From Angelakisella sp. (GTDB lineage Bacteria; Bacillota; Clostridia; Oscillospirales; Ruminococcaceae): a DNA stretch of 64,000 nt. The notes below the pieces were generated by a model. The model did not search any database and was not told the origin of the DNA. It worked only from the letters and a program-made list of their open reading frames with translations. The stretch lies in assembly GCA_020024555.1 (NCBI GenBank), contig JAHHTQ010000007.1, positions 1 to 64,000 of the forward strand, in the 5' to 3' direction. The translations under genes and the position numbers were made by a program. Position 1 is the stretch's first letter, and every line of letters begins with the position of its first letter. Of the stretch, positions 26,511-35,625 are shown piece by piece.

Positions 26511-26560
26511 AAACAGGTTCTTCTCATATAATTCAAAAATGGAGAAAAACCTGTTTTTTT
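26511..26560 (+). terminator. Terminator of the LytTR/LiaF-like operon
   Basis: Stem AAACAGGTT...AACCTGTTT, with CTTCTC/GAGAAA extending inward across a 16-nt loop, is followed by eight T residues. Confidence 0.8.
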
Positions 26561-26600
26561 TAATTAAATATTAATTTGCTATGTTAGTTAATGGAACATA

Positions 26601-26810
26601 TCAGCAACCGCAGTTGTTGTCACAGCCATAGTTTGTTGATTGCATATTACCGCAACCACAACCGCCACAACCGCAACCGCCATAGCCATAGCCGCCACAG
26701 TTGCCCCAACCACATACAAAGAACAATACGATGATGATTATCAGCAATGTTGATTCGTCAATACCACCGAATAAGCCTCTGTTGCAAGGATTACAATTAC
26801 AATTACACAT
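26601..26810 (-). CDS. Cys/Gly-rich small membrane protein, function unknown
   Basis: I do not recognise a specific family. The 69-residue protein begins with a cysteine-rich stretch (MCNCNCNPCN) and has one hydrophobic segment (STLLIIIIVLFFVCG). It ends in a Gly/Cys/Tyr-rich tail with GCGCGGCGCG and a final DNNCGC. GGAGG lies nine bases before ATG 26810, so it is very likely a real gene. The hydrophobic core plus Gly-rich ends recalls small YjcZ-type sporulation proteins, and cysteine-rich ends occur in spore coat proteins, but both are only resemblances. A GTAAAAAGCAA/TTTGCTTTTTTAC hairpin (about 26844-26874) lies in its leader. Confidence 0.75.
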   Translation of the reverse strand: MCNCNCNPCNRGLFGGIDESTLLIIIIVLFFVCGWGNCGGYGYGGCGCGGCGCGNMQSTNYGCDNNCGC

Positions 26811-27098
26811 AATAGAAAACCTCCGAAAAAATAATTTTTTTATTGTAAAAAGCAATATGTATTTGCTTTTTTACCTAAATGTTATTATGCCTTATACTAT
26901 GTATGAGGATATAAATGTGTTACACTTTTTTGAAAAAAATTTTGCGTAAAAAATATTTATTGTCTTAAAGTCAAAAAAACAGGGCAATAATAATATTGAA
27001 CATACAAAAATCAATAAAAAAGCATAATTATACAGCAAAATAAAATATAAATGTAATAAGTATATTTATTTGTTGTAATCAACAGAAACGGAGGCACT

Positions 27099-29450
27099 AT
27101 GTTTAAATTTCAGGGGTTTACACTGAGAGCGGTGTATGCCATTAATAATGCAATAGATATTGCCGAAAAGGGCGGTTATAGTGAAATAACATCTCTACAC
27201 TTAATATATGGAATATTTAATACAACTGGGGCTTTGGGCGCAGGCATACTTAAAAAATACAACGTAACCGCACAGGAGTTAGAATTTGAACTTAGGACAA
27301 AGTTTAAAAGGACAATAGAACATAAGCTGTCTTTTGAAAATTTTTCGGATAATGTAAAGAGTATTTTGGAGCAATCAAAAGTTGAGAGTAGGAATATGGG
27401 TTTGGTGCTTTCGGGGACAGAACACCTTATGTTATCTATGCTTGCAAAAATAACGTGCAGCGCCTTTGTTTTTTTGATGAGACACAATATATCACGACAA
27501 ACAATATTCAATGAGCTTTGTTCGGAAGATGTCCATTACAGCTTGCCGAACAGACGTACTGATAAAATTGATATAAAAAGTGAAGGAAGTGGGAAAATGC
27601 CAAAAAATACATCGGTTAGATGTGAAGTACTTGATAAATACGGCAGAGATTTGACGGCAAAGGCGGAGAGCGGACAGCTTGACCCGGTATTTTGCAGAGA
27701 TGATGAGACAGATAGGGTAATAGAGATATTACTTAGACGAAACAAAAATAATCCTTGTTTGATAGGCGATGCCGGTGTTGGAAAGACAGCCATTGTCGAA
27801 GGATTGGCGCAAAGGATAGTAAACGGAAACGTACCGACAGCACTGAAAAATACAAGACTTGTTGCAATAGATATTACGCTTTTGCTTTCGGGAACAAGAT
27901 ATAGGGGAGACTTTGAAGAAAGAATGCACAAAATGCTCGAAGAAGTGGAGCGAATGGGTAATATTATTTTGTTTATTGATGAGATACATTTAATAGTTTC
28001 AGCGGGAAAAGCGGAGGGAATATCCACAGATGCGGCAAATATATTAAAACCGCAACTTGCGCGTGGAACAATAAAAATAATAGGCGCAACGACCACAAAG
28101 GAATACAAGATGTCACTGCAAAATGACAGCGCTTTGCAAAGACGTTTTCAGAATGTTGTTGTGGAAGAACTTTCCAAAGAAAAGACAATAGATGTTTTAA
28201 AGGCTATCCGTCCTAAATACGAAGCTTTTCATAAACTGAAAATAAGCGATGAAGCTCTTGTTTCGGCTGTAAATCTATCGGTTGCTTTTGATACCGGAAG
28301 AAGACTTCCCGATAAAGCTATTGATTTGATTGATGAGGCGGCGGCATATAAAAATATATATAAAGAAACAAAAGAAAAAGAAAATTTATTGACACAGTGG
28401 AAATATCATTCGATAATAAAAGCTCCCTGTGTTGAAAAAGACGATATCATAACAGCGCTTTCAAAATGCACGGGCATAAGTACAGAGAAAATAAAAAGTT
28501 CCGAAAATATCGGATTTGCCCAGCTTGAAAAAGAACTTAACAAAAGAATAATAGGACAAGACTATGCTGTTTCAAAAGTGGCGGCGGCAATCAGCAGAAA
28601 TCGCGCAGGGATTAAATCCAAAACAAGACCTGTTGCGAGCTTTATTTTTGCCGGTATGCCGGGGATAGGAAAAACCTATCTGTGTCAAGAACTTGCAAAT
28701 GTTTTATTTGGCACAAAATCTTCTCTTATAAAACTTGATATGTCGGAATATTCGGAAAGTTACAGTGTCAGCAGATTGATAGGTACTTCTCCCGGATACC
28801 AAGGTTATGAAAAAGGTGGGGAACTTACAGACAAAATACAGGAAAAACCATATAGTATAGTGCTTTTTGATGAGATAGAAAAGGCGCACCCGCAAGTTTT
28901 AAATTTATTGCTTCAAATACTTGACGAGGGCTCTTTGACAGACGGCAGCGGAAGACAGACTTCTTTTAAAGACGCAATAGTTATTCTGACAACAAACGGG
29001 AGTGTGTCATCAGGAAATATGGGCTTTTTATCCGATAAAACAACTTATGAAAGAGATATGAAAAATTCACTTAAACAGCTTTTCCGTCCCGAACTTTTAA
29101 ACAGAGTTGATGAAATAATAGTCTTTAAAAATCTGACATCGGAAGAACTTGTTAAGATTACCGAAAAAGAACTTGACAAACTTGCGGCTAGGCTGAGAGA
29201 AAGAGAAATTTATTTGTCATATACAAATGATTTTCCAAAGGAGCTGTCGGCAGGGTGCAAAGAAAAGAGTAACGGAGCAAGACCGATAAGGCGAACAGTT
29301 GAGACACGTGTGGAAAATATAATTGCAAAAGGCATACTCAACGGTGATATTACCAAAGGGGCAACACTTGAATGTAGAATGGGTACTGATAGCAAGGTGG
29401 AGATACTGTGTGTATCAGGCAAAAAAAATACGCAAAATATGGTATGTTGA
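27099..29450 (+). CDS. ClpC/ClpA-like AAA+ unfoldase (Hsp100)
   Basis: This 783-residue, two-ring ATPase has a Clp N domain (1-140) and first AAA module with Walker A GDAGVGKT (223-230) and LFIDEIH. Its second module has Walker A GMPGIGKT (519-526, normally GPTGVGKT) and LFDEIEKAHP. A loop around NMGFLSD, near GNMGF, could be the ClpP-docking (L/I/V)GF loop. The linker between modules (about 410-450) is too short for a ClpB middle domain and has no clear UVR motif, so it is not a disaggregase. It would feed proteins to ClpP. ACGGAGG precedes the ATG. I see no convincing CtsR box upstream. Confidence 0.88.
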   Translation: MFKFQGFTLRAVYAINNAIDIAEKGGYSEITSLHLIYGIFNTTGALGAGILKKYNVTAQELEFELRTKFKRTIEHKLSFENFSDNVKSILEQSKVESRNMGLVLSGTEHLMLSMLAKITCSAFVFLMRHNISRQTIFNELCSEDVHYSLPNRRTDKIDIKSEGSGKMPKNTSVRCEVLDKYGRDLTAKAESGQLDPVFCRDDETDRVIEILLRRNKNNPCLIGDAGVGKTAIVEGLAQRIVNGNVPTALKNTRLVAIDITLLLSGTRYRGDFEERMHKMLEEVERMGNIILFIDEIHLIVSAGKAEGISTDAANILKPQLARGTIKIIGATTTKEYKMSLQNDSALQRRFQNVVVEELSKEKTIDVLKAIRPKYEAFHKLKISDEALVSAVNLSVAFDTGRRLPDKAIDLIDEAAAYKNIYKETKEKENLLTQWKYHSIIKAPCVEKDDIITALSKCTGISTEKIKSSENIGFAQLEKELNKRIIGQDYAVSKVAAAISRNRAGIKSKTRPVASFIFAGMPGIGKTYLCQELANVLFGTKSSLIKLDMSEYSESYSVSRLIGTSPGYQGYEKGGELTDKIQEKPYSIVLFDEIEKAHPQVLNLLLQILDEGSLTDGSGRQTSFKDAIVILTTNGSVSSGNMGFLSDKTTYERDMKNSLKQLFRPELLNRVDEIIVFKNLTSEELVKITEKELDKLAARLREREIYLSYTNDFPKELSAGCKEKSNGARPIRRTVETRVENIIAKGILNGDITKGATLECRMGTDSKVEILCVSGKKNTQNMVC

Positions 29451-29455
29451 AAATT

Positions 29456-29497
29456 ATCAAAACTCTGATTTGTTTAAAATACAAGTCAGAGTTTTTA
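29456..29497 (+). terminator. Terminator of the Clp ATPase gene
   Basis: Stem AAAACTCTGA/TCAGAGTTTT has a 17-nt loop and is followed by T residues. Confidence 0.82.
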
Positions 29498-29516
29498 ATA
29501 ATTAATCTGCTTTTAA

Positions 29517-29545
29517 TTGACAATAGATATGCTTTATACTATAAT
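29517..29545 (+). promoter_or_regulatory. Promoter of prfC
   Basis: Perfect TTGACA (29517-29522) and TATAAT (29540-29545) are spaced by 17 bp, giving a leader of about 60 nt. Confidence 0.88.
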
Positions 29546-29610
29546 GAAATACGGTTTTTATAAGAAATAAATCTGTATGGATACTTAATGAAAGGATAAG
29601 GTCAAAAATA

Positions 29611-31197
29611 TTGAAAGATTTAAAAGAATTTATTGATAAACGAAGAACTTTCGCAATAATATCCCACCCGGACGCAGGTAAGACAACATTGACGGAAAAA
29701 TTTTTGCTATACGGCGGCGCAATAGCGCTTGCGGGTACTGTAAAAGGCAAAAAAAATTCCCGCCACGCAGTTTCGGACTGGATGGAGATAGAAAAGCAGA
29801 GAGGTATTTCGGTAACATCATCGGTTATGCAGTTTAATTATGACGGATATTGCATAAATATTTTGGATACGCCGGGACATCAGGACTTTTCTGAGGACAC
29901 ATACCGTACGCTAATGGCAGCGGACAGCGCTGTAATGGTAATAGATGCTTCAAAAGGTGTTGAAAGACAGACACGAAAACTTTTCAAAGTTTGTGTAATG
30001 CGTCATATTCCGATATTTACGTTTATTAACAAAATGGACAGAGAGGCGCGTAATCCATTCGATTTACTTGAAGAAATAGAGAATGAACTGGGTATAAAGA
30101 CATATCCTATGAACTGGCCTATCGGTTGCGGTAAAGAGTTTAAGGGTGTTTATGACAGAGAGAAAAAACACATTATTTCATTTACGGCAAACAACGGACA
30201 ACGTGAAGTTGAAAAACAGGAAGTTGACCTTGAAGACGAAAGCTTAAGCAAAATAATAGGGGCGACACATTACGAGACACTTCGTGACGATATAGAACTG
30301 CTTGACGGCGCAAGCTATGATTTTAACGAAGAAGAAGTAAACACAGGACTTTTGACACCTGTCTTTTTTGGTTCTGCGCTTACAAACTTTGGAGTAGAGC
30401 CGTTTTTGGAGCATTTTTTAAGAATGACACAGTCTCCGTTGCCACGTGTAAGCTGTGACGGAACAACAATAACCCCTACCGACGATATATTCTCTGCGTT
30501 TGTATTTAAAATTCAGGCGAATATGAATAAGGCTCACCGAGACAGAATAGCCTTTATGCGTATTTGTTCCGGTAAGTTTGAAAAGAATATGGAAGTATAC
30601 CACGTGCAGGGCAACAAAAAGCAGAGACTGAGCCAACCGCAACAGATGATGGCGCAGGAACGTGAAGTTATAGAAGAAGCTTATGCGGGAGATATCATAG
30701 GCGTATTTGACCCGGGTATATATTCAATAGGCGATACTATTTGCTCACCGAATACAAAGATAATGTACGAGGGTATACCTACGTTTGCTCCGGAATTTTT
30801 TGCGCGTGTAAGACAAAAAGATACGTTAAAGAGAAAACAGTTCGTAAAAGGCATAGAGCAGATAGCGCAAGAGGGCGCTATACAGATGTTTAAAGAGCCT
30901 TTTTCAGGTATGGAAGAGGTAATAGTCGGCGTTGTCGGCGTACTTCAATTTGAAGTTTTGGAATATAGACTGAAAAATGAGTATAATGTTGAAATTATAC
31001 GCGAGGACTTGCCATTCCAATATATCCGTTGGATAGAAAACGAAGGACTTGATCCAAAAACGCTTAATTTGAGCAGTAATACAAAGATAGTACAGGATTT
31101 TAAAAATAAGTTCTTGCTTCTTTTCTGCGACAGTTGGAGTATCAACTGGGCGCTCGAAAGAAACGAAGGATTGGTTCTTTCCGATTTTTCTAAATAA
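29611..31197 (+). CDS. prfC: Peptide chain release factor 3
   Basis: This 528-residue translational GTPase recycles release factors 1 and 2 after termination. Its G domain shows SHPDAGKTTLTEKFLLYGG (G1), the RGISVTSSV switch, DTPGHQDFSEDTYR (G3) and FINKMDREARNP (G4). The RF3-specific C-terminal domains follow (EPFSGMEEVIVGVVGVLQFEVLEYRL). The length equals E. coli RF3. The start is TTG at 29611, nine bases after AAGG. It is monocistronic behind a consensus promoter. Confidence 0.97.
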   Translation: MKDLKEFIDKRRTFAIISHPDAGKTTLTEKFLLYGGAIALAGTVKGKKNSRHAVSDWMEIEKQRGISVTSSVMQFNYDGYCINILDTPGHQDFSEDTYRTLMAADSAVMVIDASKGVERQTRKLFKVCVMRHIPIFTFINKMDREARNPFDLLEEIENELGIKTYPMNWPIGCGKEFKGVYDREKKHIISFTANNGQREVEKQEVDLEDESLSKIIGATHYETLRDDIELLDGASYDFNEEEVNTGLLTPVFFGSALTNFGVEPFLEHFLRMTQSPLPRVSCDGTTITPTDDIFSAFVFKIQANMNKAHRDRIAFMRICSGKFEKNMEVYHVQGNKKQRLSQPQQMMAQEREVIEEAYAGDIIGVFDPGIYSIGDTICSPNTKIMYEGIPTFAPEFFARVRQKDTLKRKQFVKGIEQIAQEGAIQMFKEPFSGMEEVIVGVVGVLQFEVLEYRLKNEYNVEIIREDLPFQYIRWIENEGLDPKTLNLSSNTKIVQDFKNKFLLLFCDSWSINWALERNEGLVLSDFSK

Positions 31198-31252
31198 TTA
31201 TTAATTAATATGTATTTTATACAAAATATAAGCTGTAAAACGATAAGATTAA

Positions 31253-31281
31253 TTGACTTTTTATATTATAGGTAATATAAT
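31253..31281 (+). promoter_or_regulatory. Promoter of secDF
   Basis: TTGACT (31253-31258) and TATAAT (31276-31281) are spaced by 17 bp. Confidence 0.85.
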
Positions 31282-31342
31282 GTAATTCGTGGGCTTACGC
31301 ATATTTTATGTAAAAGACATTATTATTTTTGGAGGATTAACA

Positions 31343-32740
31343 ATGAAGAAAAGCAAAAAATGGCCTTTCTTTGTGCTGGCAATATTGATACTTGTTTCTT
31401 GCTATCTAGTGTTTTTTGGTATCAGTTATAAAACAGCAGACGGAGAGACAAAAGTAATTGTAAAAGGCGCTGATTCTATTCGTTGGGGTATTGATATCCG
31501 TGGTGGTGTTGACGCAACATTTACGCCTGCCGATGGATACAAAGCAACATCGGAAGAAATGGACGCCGCGCAATCTATTATTGAAGTAAGACTTATAGCG
31601 CAGGGAATTACTGACTATGAAGTTTACAGTGATAAGGCGAATAACCGTATAATAGTACGTTTCCCATGGAAAGTCGGCGATACGACGCTTAATGCCGAAA
31701 AAGCCATAAAAGAATTGGGCGATACGGCTCTTTTGACATTCCGTGAAAGAAAGGAAGGAGACGAAGGACTTATACCTGCTTTTGGCGGAAACGTTATTAT
31801 AGAGGGTAAAGACCTTGTTAAAGCGGAACTTGCTTTCCAACCAAATCAGGCGACAGGCGCTAATGAAGCGGTTGTATCGTTTAAACTGACACCTGAGGGC
31901 GCAAAGAAATTTAAAGAAGGTACGGAAAAAAATATAGGTAAGGATATATCTATATGGATGGACGAACAACTTATATCCTTCCCACGTGTCAGCAGCGTAA
32001 TTGCTGAGGGCGAAGGTATTATTCAGGGTAATTTTACACCCGAGAGCGCGAAGGCTCTTGCGGATAAGATAAACGGAGGCGCTTTGCCGTTTAAACTGGA
32101 AACAGGTAATTACAGCACAATTTCACCGACACTTGGTATGGACGCAAAAGACGCAATGGTAATGGCAGGTATAATTGCTTTTGTTTTGGTTTGCGCATAT
32201 ATGCTAATTCAATACAGACTACCGGGATTTATCGCTATTTTTGCGTTAATCGGTCAGCTTGTATTTATGATAGGAGCAGTTACAAAAATATTCCCGGCAT
32301 ACAATTCATTTACACTTACGCTTCCGGGTATAGCCGGTATTATACTGGGTATCGGTATGGGTGTTGACGCAAACATTATTTCAGCAGAACGTATAAAAGA
32401 AGAAATAAGAGCCGGCAAAAGTATTGACGGCGCGGTTTCTCTTGGTTTTGAAAGAGCTTTGTCAGCAATATTTGACGGTAACGTAACAGTTATTATTATC
32501 GCTGTTATATTAATGGGCGCTTTTGGCCCACCGGACAGCTTCTGCGTAAAAATATTCCAACCACTATTCTTTATGTTCGGTAAAGCAACAGCAGGTTCTA
32601 TCTACTCGTTTGGTTACACACTGCTAATGGGTGTTATCGCAAATATGATAGTAGGCGTATATGCTTCACGCGCTATGCTACGCGGAGCATCAAAACTAAA
32701 ATGTTTCAGAAAAGAATGGATGTACGGAGGTAAGAAATAA
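31343..32740 (+). CDS. secD: Protein translocase subunit SecD
   Basis: This 465-residue RND-type membrane protein uses the proton gradient to pull secreted proteins out of the SecYEG channel. It has an N-terminal transmembrane helix and the conserved extracellular start WGIDIRGGVDATF. The large periplasmic-type P1 domain and five C-terminal membrane helices with GIAGIILGIGMGVDANI carry the proton-path aspartate. The ATG at 31343 has GGAGG seven bases upstream; an upstream GTG at 31289 is rejected. Its stop overlaps the secF start by one base (TAATG), so SecD and SecF are made in equal amounts. Confidence 0.96.
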   Translation: MKKSKKWPFFVLAILILVSCYLVFFGISYKTADGETKVIVKGADSIRWGIDIRGGVDATFTPADGYKATSEEMDAAQSIIEVRLIAQGITDYEVYSDKANNRIIVRFPWKVGDTTLNAEKAIKELGDTALLTFRERKEGDEGLIPAFGGNVIIEGKDLVKAELAFQPNQATGANEAVVSFKLTPEGAKKFKEGTEKNIGKDISIWMDEQLISFPRVSSVIAEGEGIIQGNFTPESAKALADKINGGALPFKLETGNYSTISPTLGMDAKDAMVMAGIIAFVLVCAYMLIQYRLPGFIAIFALIGQLVFMIGAVTKIFPAYNSFTLTLPGIAGIILGIGMGVDANIISAERIKEEIRAGKSIDGAVSLGFERALSAIFDGNVTVIIIAVILMGAFGPPDSFCVKIFQPLFFMFGKATAGSIYSFGYTLLMGVIANMIVGVYASRAMLRGASKLKCFRKEWMYGGKK

Positions 32741-33678
32741 TGTTTGATTTTTATGGTAAAAGAAAGATATTTTTCTCTATTTCCGTTGTTTTGGTAGTAG
32801 CAACATTTTTGTTTGCGGCTATTTTCGGTGTACAGCTTGATATTCAGTTCAAGGGCGGTTCACTGATGACATATACTTACGAGGACAATGTTGATTTTAA
32901 TGTTGTTGAAAAAGAAATATCAACATTAATGGGAAAAATAAATGTAAATGTTCAACATGGTGAAAGCGCGGCGAATGGTGTGAAAACTTTTACCGTTTCG
33001 CTTGCGCAAAAAGAGGGACTTTCTCCCGATGACCAAATTAAAGTAAATGAAAAATTGGTTGAACTTTTCCCAAATTCAAAGATAGAAGTTCTGTCGGTAA
33101 ACAATGTCGATGCAACAATCGGTGGGGAATTTCTTAAAAAATCCATAATTGCGGTAATCGTAGCCGCTATTATAATGATTATATATATAGGTATCCGTTT
33201 CAGAAAAATAGGCGGTTGGTCAGCCGGTGTAATGGCGGTTTTGGCGCTGTTCCACGATGTGTTTATGGTATTTGCGATATTCGTATTCTTCAAAATACCG
33301 CTAAACGATAACTTTATAGCTGTAATTCTTACAATTTTGGGTTATTCACTAAATGATACGATAGTTATTTATGACCGTATCCGTGAAAACGAACGTAGTA
33401 TGAGTCGTAAGCTACCGCTGGCGGAGATTGTTAATACATCAATCAATCAATCTTTGGGACGTGCTTTCGGCACAACATTCGCAACAGCCCTTGCAATGAT
33501 AACAGTTGCTGTTGTTGCTGGATTGTACGGTATATCCTCAATAATCACATTCGCTATTCCAATGATAGCAGGTATCGTATCGGGACTGTATTCATCTGTT
33601 TGCATTACAGGTCCGTTGTGGGTGGTTTGGGAAAATAAATTCCCGTCAAAAAACAATGCGACAAGAGAAAAAAGATAA
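32740..33678 (+). CDS. secF: Protein translocase subunit SecF
   Basis: This 312-residue partner of SecD has an N-terminal helix, the short extracellular domain beginning GVQLDIQFKGGSLMTY, and the membrane core. The core contains FHDVFMVFAIF, ILGYSLNDTIVIYDRIRENER and the RAFGTTFATALAMI region. It completes the SecDF motor. It is encoded directly after secD with one-base overlap. In many Firmicutes SecD and SecF are fused; here they are separate genes. Confidence 0.96.
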   Translation: MFDFYGKRKIFFSISVVLVVATFLFAAIFGVQLDIQFKGGSLMTYTYEDNVDFNVVEKEISTLMGKINVNVQHGESAANGVKTFTVSLAQKEGLSPDDQIKVNEKLVELFPNSKIEVLSVNNVDATIGGEFLKKSIIAVIVAAIIMIIYIGIRFRKIGGWSAGVMAVLALFHDVFMVFAIFVFFKIPLNDNFIAVILTILGYSLNDTIVIYDRIRENERSMSRKLPLAEIVNTSINQSLGRAFGTTFATALAMITVAVVAGLYGISSIITFAIPMIAGIVSGLYSSVCITGPLWVVWENKFPSKNNATREKR

Positions 33679-33712
33679 AAATAAAAAGATAATGTTCTTT
33701 TGAATATTAAAA

Positions 33713-33759
33713 GAGAGCGGTGTACAGTTTTTTCGTAATTGTTACACTGCTCTTTTTAT
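33713..33759 (+). terminator. Terminator of secDF
   Basis: Stem AGAGCGGTGTA with TACACTGCTCT (one G-U type pair) has an 18-nt loop and is followed by TTTTTATA. Confidence 0.85.
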
Positions 33760-33829
33760 ATTGTAAAATACTTTTATTGATGTTATATTATAATCTATAA
33801 AAACATATATTTTTTGGGAGATGATTGTT

Positions 33830-34255
33830 TTGATAAAAAAACGTTATGATGACAATTTGATTTTGGATATTGATAGATTGGAATTGACTGATGAAAGAGA
33901 CGTTATGATATATCGCGGAGATACCTTTTATGATGAAGTCTTTGTCGATTTGGAAGGACAGGAGAAAGAATTTGAAAAATTAAAACCATATATTGTATTT
34001 ATTGCAAAAAATCTTTCTCAAATGGATTTTATCGCGCAAAAATATCACTTTAATAAATATGGATTAAATTTTTTCTTTGACTATGAAATAGCGTACGTAT
34101 TCATTGATACGCCAAATGAAATAATATTGCGTTATTATGGAATAAAAGAAAATACAGAATTTGACGTGGTGTTTGAGTATGAAGATGATAAATTTATACT
34201 TAAAAGTTTTGGGACAATAAATAATATACCTTATGATTGGGATAAAAACATCTGA
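33830..34255 (+). CDS. Hypothetical protein, acidic and soluble
   Basis: I do not recognise this 141-residue protein. It has no signal peptide or membrane helix and is rich in Asp/Glu and aromatic residues (YGLNFFFDYEIAYVF, FDVVFEYEDDKF), suggesting a compact alpha/beta fold. GGGAG ends directly before an ATG at 33821, too close to use. The TTG at 33830 lies nine bases after it and is the likelier start. A promoter TTGTAA-17-TATATT fits at 33761-33789. It stands alone between secDF and a permease gene. Small acidic proteins of this kind include immunity proteins, but nothing here shows that role. Confidence 0.65.
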   Translation: MIKKRYDDNLILDIDRLELTDERDVMIYRGDTFYDEVFVDLEGQEKEFEKLKPYIVFIAKNLSQMDFIAQKYHFNKYGLNFFFDYEIAYVFIDTPNEIILRYYGIKENTEFDVVFEYEDDKFILKSFGTINNIPYDWDKNI

Positions 34256-34286
34256 AACCCCATATCTTTCAGCGTATATTTAAATA

Positions 34287-34315
34287 TTGTTATCTTTATA
34301 TTTATGTATTATAAT
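34287..34315 (+). promoter_or_regulatory. Promoter of the amino acid permease gene
   Basis: TTGTTA (34287-34292) and TATAAT (34310-34315) are spaced by 17 bp. Confidence 0.7.
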
Positions 34316-34355
34316 ATATTTAAACAAAAATATATTATAATATGAGGAGAGATAT

Positions 34356-35513
34356 ATGAAAATTAAAAGTGAAGCAAAATTTACTGTATTCGAGGCAGTA
34401 AGTATGATAGTTGGAAACAGCATAGGCACAGGTATTGTAGCTGTGCCGTTTTTGGCTATGAAAAACAGTATTTTTGATGTTATATGGATAGTCCTGTTAT
34501 CATATTGCATTAATATTATTTTACACTTAATAATCGCAGAGCTTTCATATAATAACGGTGGCGCCCAACTTGTAAAGAGCTTTGAGAGCGAGCTGTTTAC
34601 AGGTAAAACAAAACAGTTTTTCAGTTGGATATTCTTTTCGGTGTATGGACTGGCAATAATGGTTGGTATCAGCGGTAATATTAACGGTGGCGCAGAAATA
34701 TTGGTGGGCTGGTTTAATATTCCGTTACATATAGCTCAAATTATATATTACTTAATAGCCGGCATAGTAGTATTTATTGGTATGAAGGCAGTGGGTATTG
34801 CGCAAAAATATGCTGTTGTTTTGCTAATTGGTATTATGTTTGCTATGACAATAGGTACATTTACACAACCACTGAATACTATTCGCCCGGCGCCATTCCA
34901 CATCAATAATTTACTTGCGCTGTTTAGTATGATAGTTTTTTCTATGTCGGCAAATCAAGCTGTTATACAGGTTGTAAAGGGACTAAACGGAGATGTTAAA
35001 AAAATACGCAAGTCACTGTTTATGGGTTTTGGTATATCTTCGATATTTGTACTTGCGGTTACCATTACTGTTTTGTTGGGTGTAGACGCAGCTTCTATGG
35101 ATAAAGAAATGGCATATCTGCAACTTGGAAAAAATATCGGCGTATGGGCTATGATTTTAGCCGGAATATTTTCGCTGCTTGCCCTACTTACAACATTTTG
35201 GTCAAATACGCTTAGCTTGCGAGATGTGGTTCACGAACAAATCGGGCTTAATAATAAGCTGTCGTGGGTAATAGCAACTGTTCCGTGCCTGTTATTTTCC
35301 ATATTCGGCGAAAACAGTTTTATTATTCTCACACGTATAATGAGTGGCGTGGTTGTTCTTGTAAGTATAATGCTTGTTTTAACATATAATAAGTCCAGAA
35401 AAAAAGCAGGAGTGAGCAAAATTTGCGGTGTTTTCGGAACAATGCCTTTTCAAATATTAATGATAGTTTCGACTGTTATTTGCGCGGTCGGGGCGCTGAT
35501 ACCAATAAAATAA
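34356..35513 (+). CDS. Amino acid permease, AAAP/HAAAP-like
   Basis: This 385-residue integral membrane protein has about eleven helices. The start EAVSMIVGNSIGTGIVAVPFLA has the substrate-binding GxG break of helix 1 seen in the LeuT-fold aromatic and hydroxy amino acid transporters (TyrP/Mtr/SdaC group). NGGAQLVKSFESEL, MSANQAVIQVVKGL and the helix 8 region are also family-like. It would import an amino acid by ion symport; aromatic residues are a guess. GAGGAG lies upstream of the ATG. No biosynthetic or sensor gene is beside it. Confidence 0.82.
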   Translation: MKIKSEAKFTVFEAVSMIVGNSIGTGIVAVPFLAMKNSIFDVIWIVLLSYCINIILHLIIAELSYNNGGAQLVKSFESELFTGKTKQFFSWIFFSVYGLAIMVGISGNINGGAEILVGWFNIPLHIAQIIYYLIAGIVVFIGMKAVGIAQKYAVVLLIGIMFAMTIGTFTQPLNTIRPAPFHINNLLALFSMIVFSMSANQAVIQVVKGLNGDVKKIRKSLFMGFGISSIFVLAVTITVLLGVDAASMDKEMAYLQLGKNIGVWAMILAGIFSLLALLTTFWSNTLSLRDVVHEQIGLNNKLSWVIATVPCLLFSIFGENSFIILTRIMSGVVVLVSIMLVLTYNKSRKKAGVSKICGVFGTMPFQILMIVSTVICAVGALIPIK

Positions 35514-35572
35514 TTTAAGTAAAACAAATAAAACTTTATTTAAAACTTTGTTAAAATCAATAAGAGCAGTTA

Positions 35573-35601
35573 TTGACATATAATATAAAAATTGATATAT
35601 T
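35573..35601 (+). promoter_or_regulatory. Promoter of the HPr-like gene
   Basis: TTGACA (35573-35578) and TATATT (35596-35601) are spaced by 17 bp, leaving a leader of only about 20 nt. Confidence 0.75.
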
Positions 35602-35625
35602 ATAAATCGAAAGGAAGTGTTATCA

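Noticed and set aside
26941..27098. Possible CtsR operator upstream of the Clp ATPase (AGTCAAAAAAACAGGGCAA)
   Set aside because: Only the first half resembles the GGTCAAANANRGTCAAA consensus. The second half does not fit.
27536..28108. A 190-codon minus-strand open frame
   Set aside because: It is antisense to the first AAA module of the Clp ATPase and has no independent start signals or recognisable domain.
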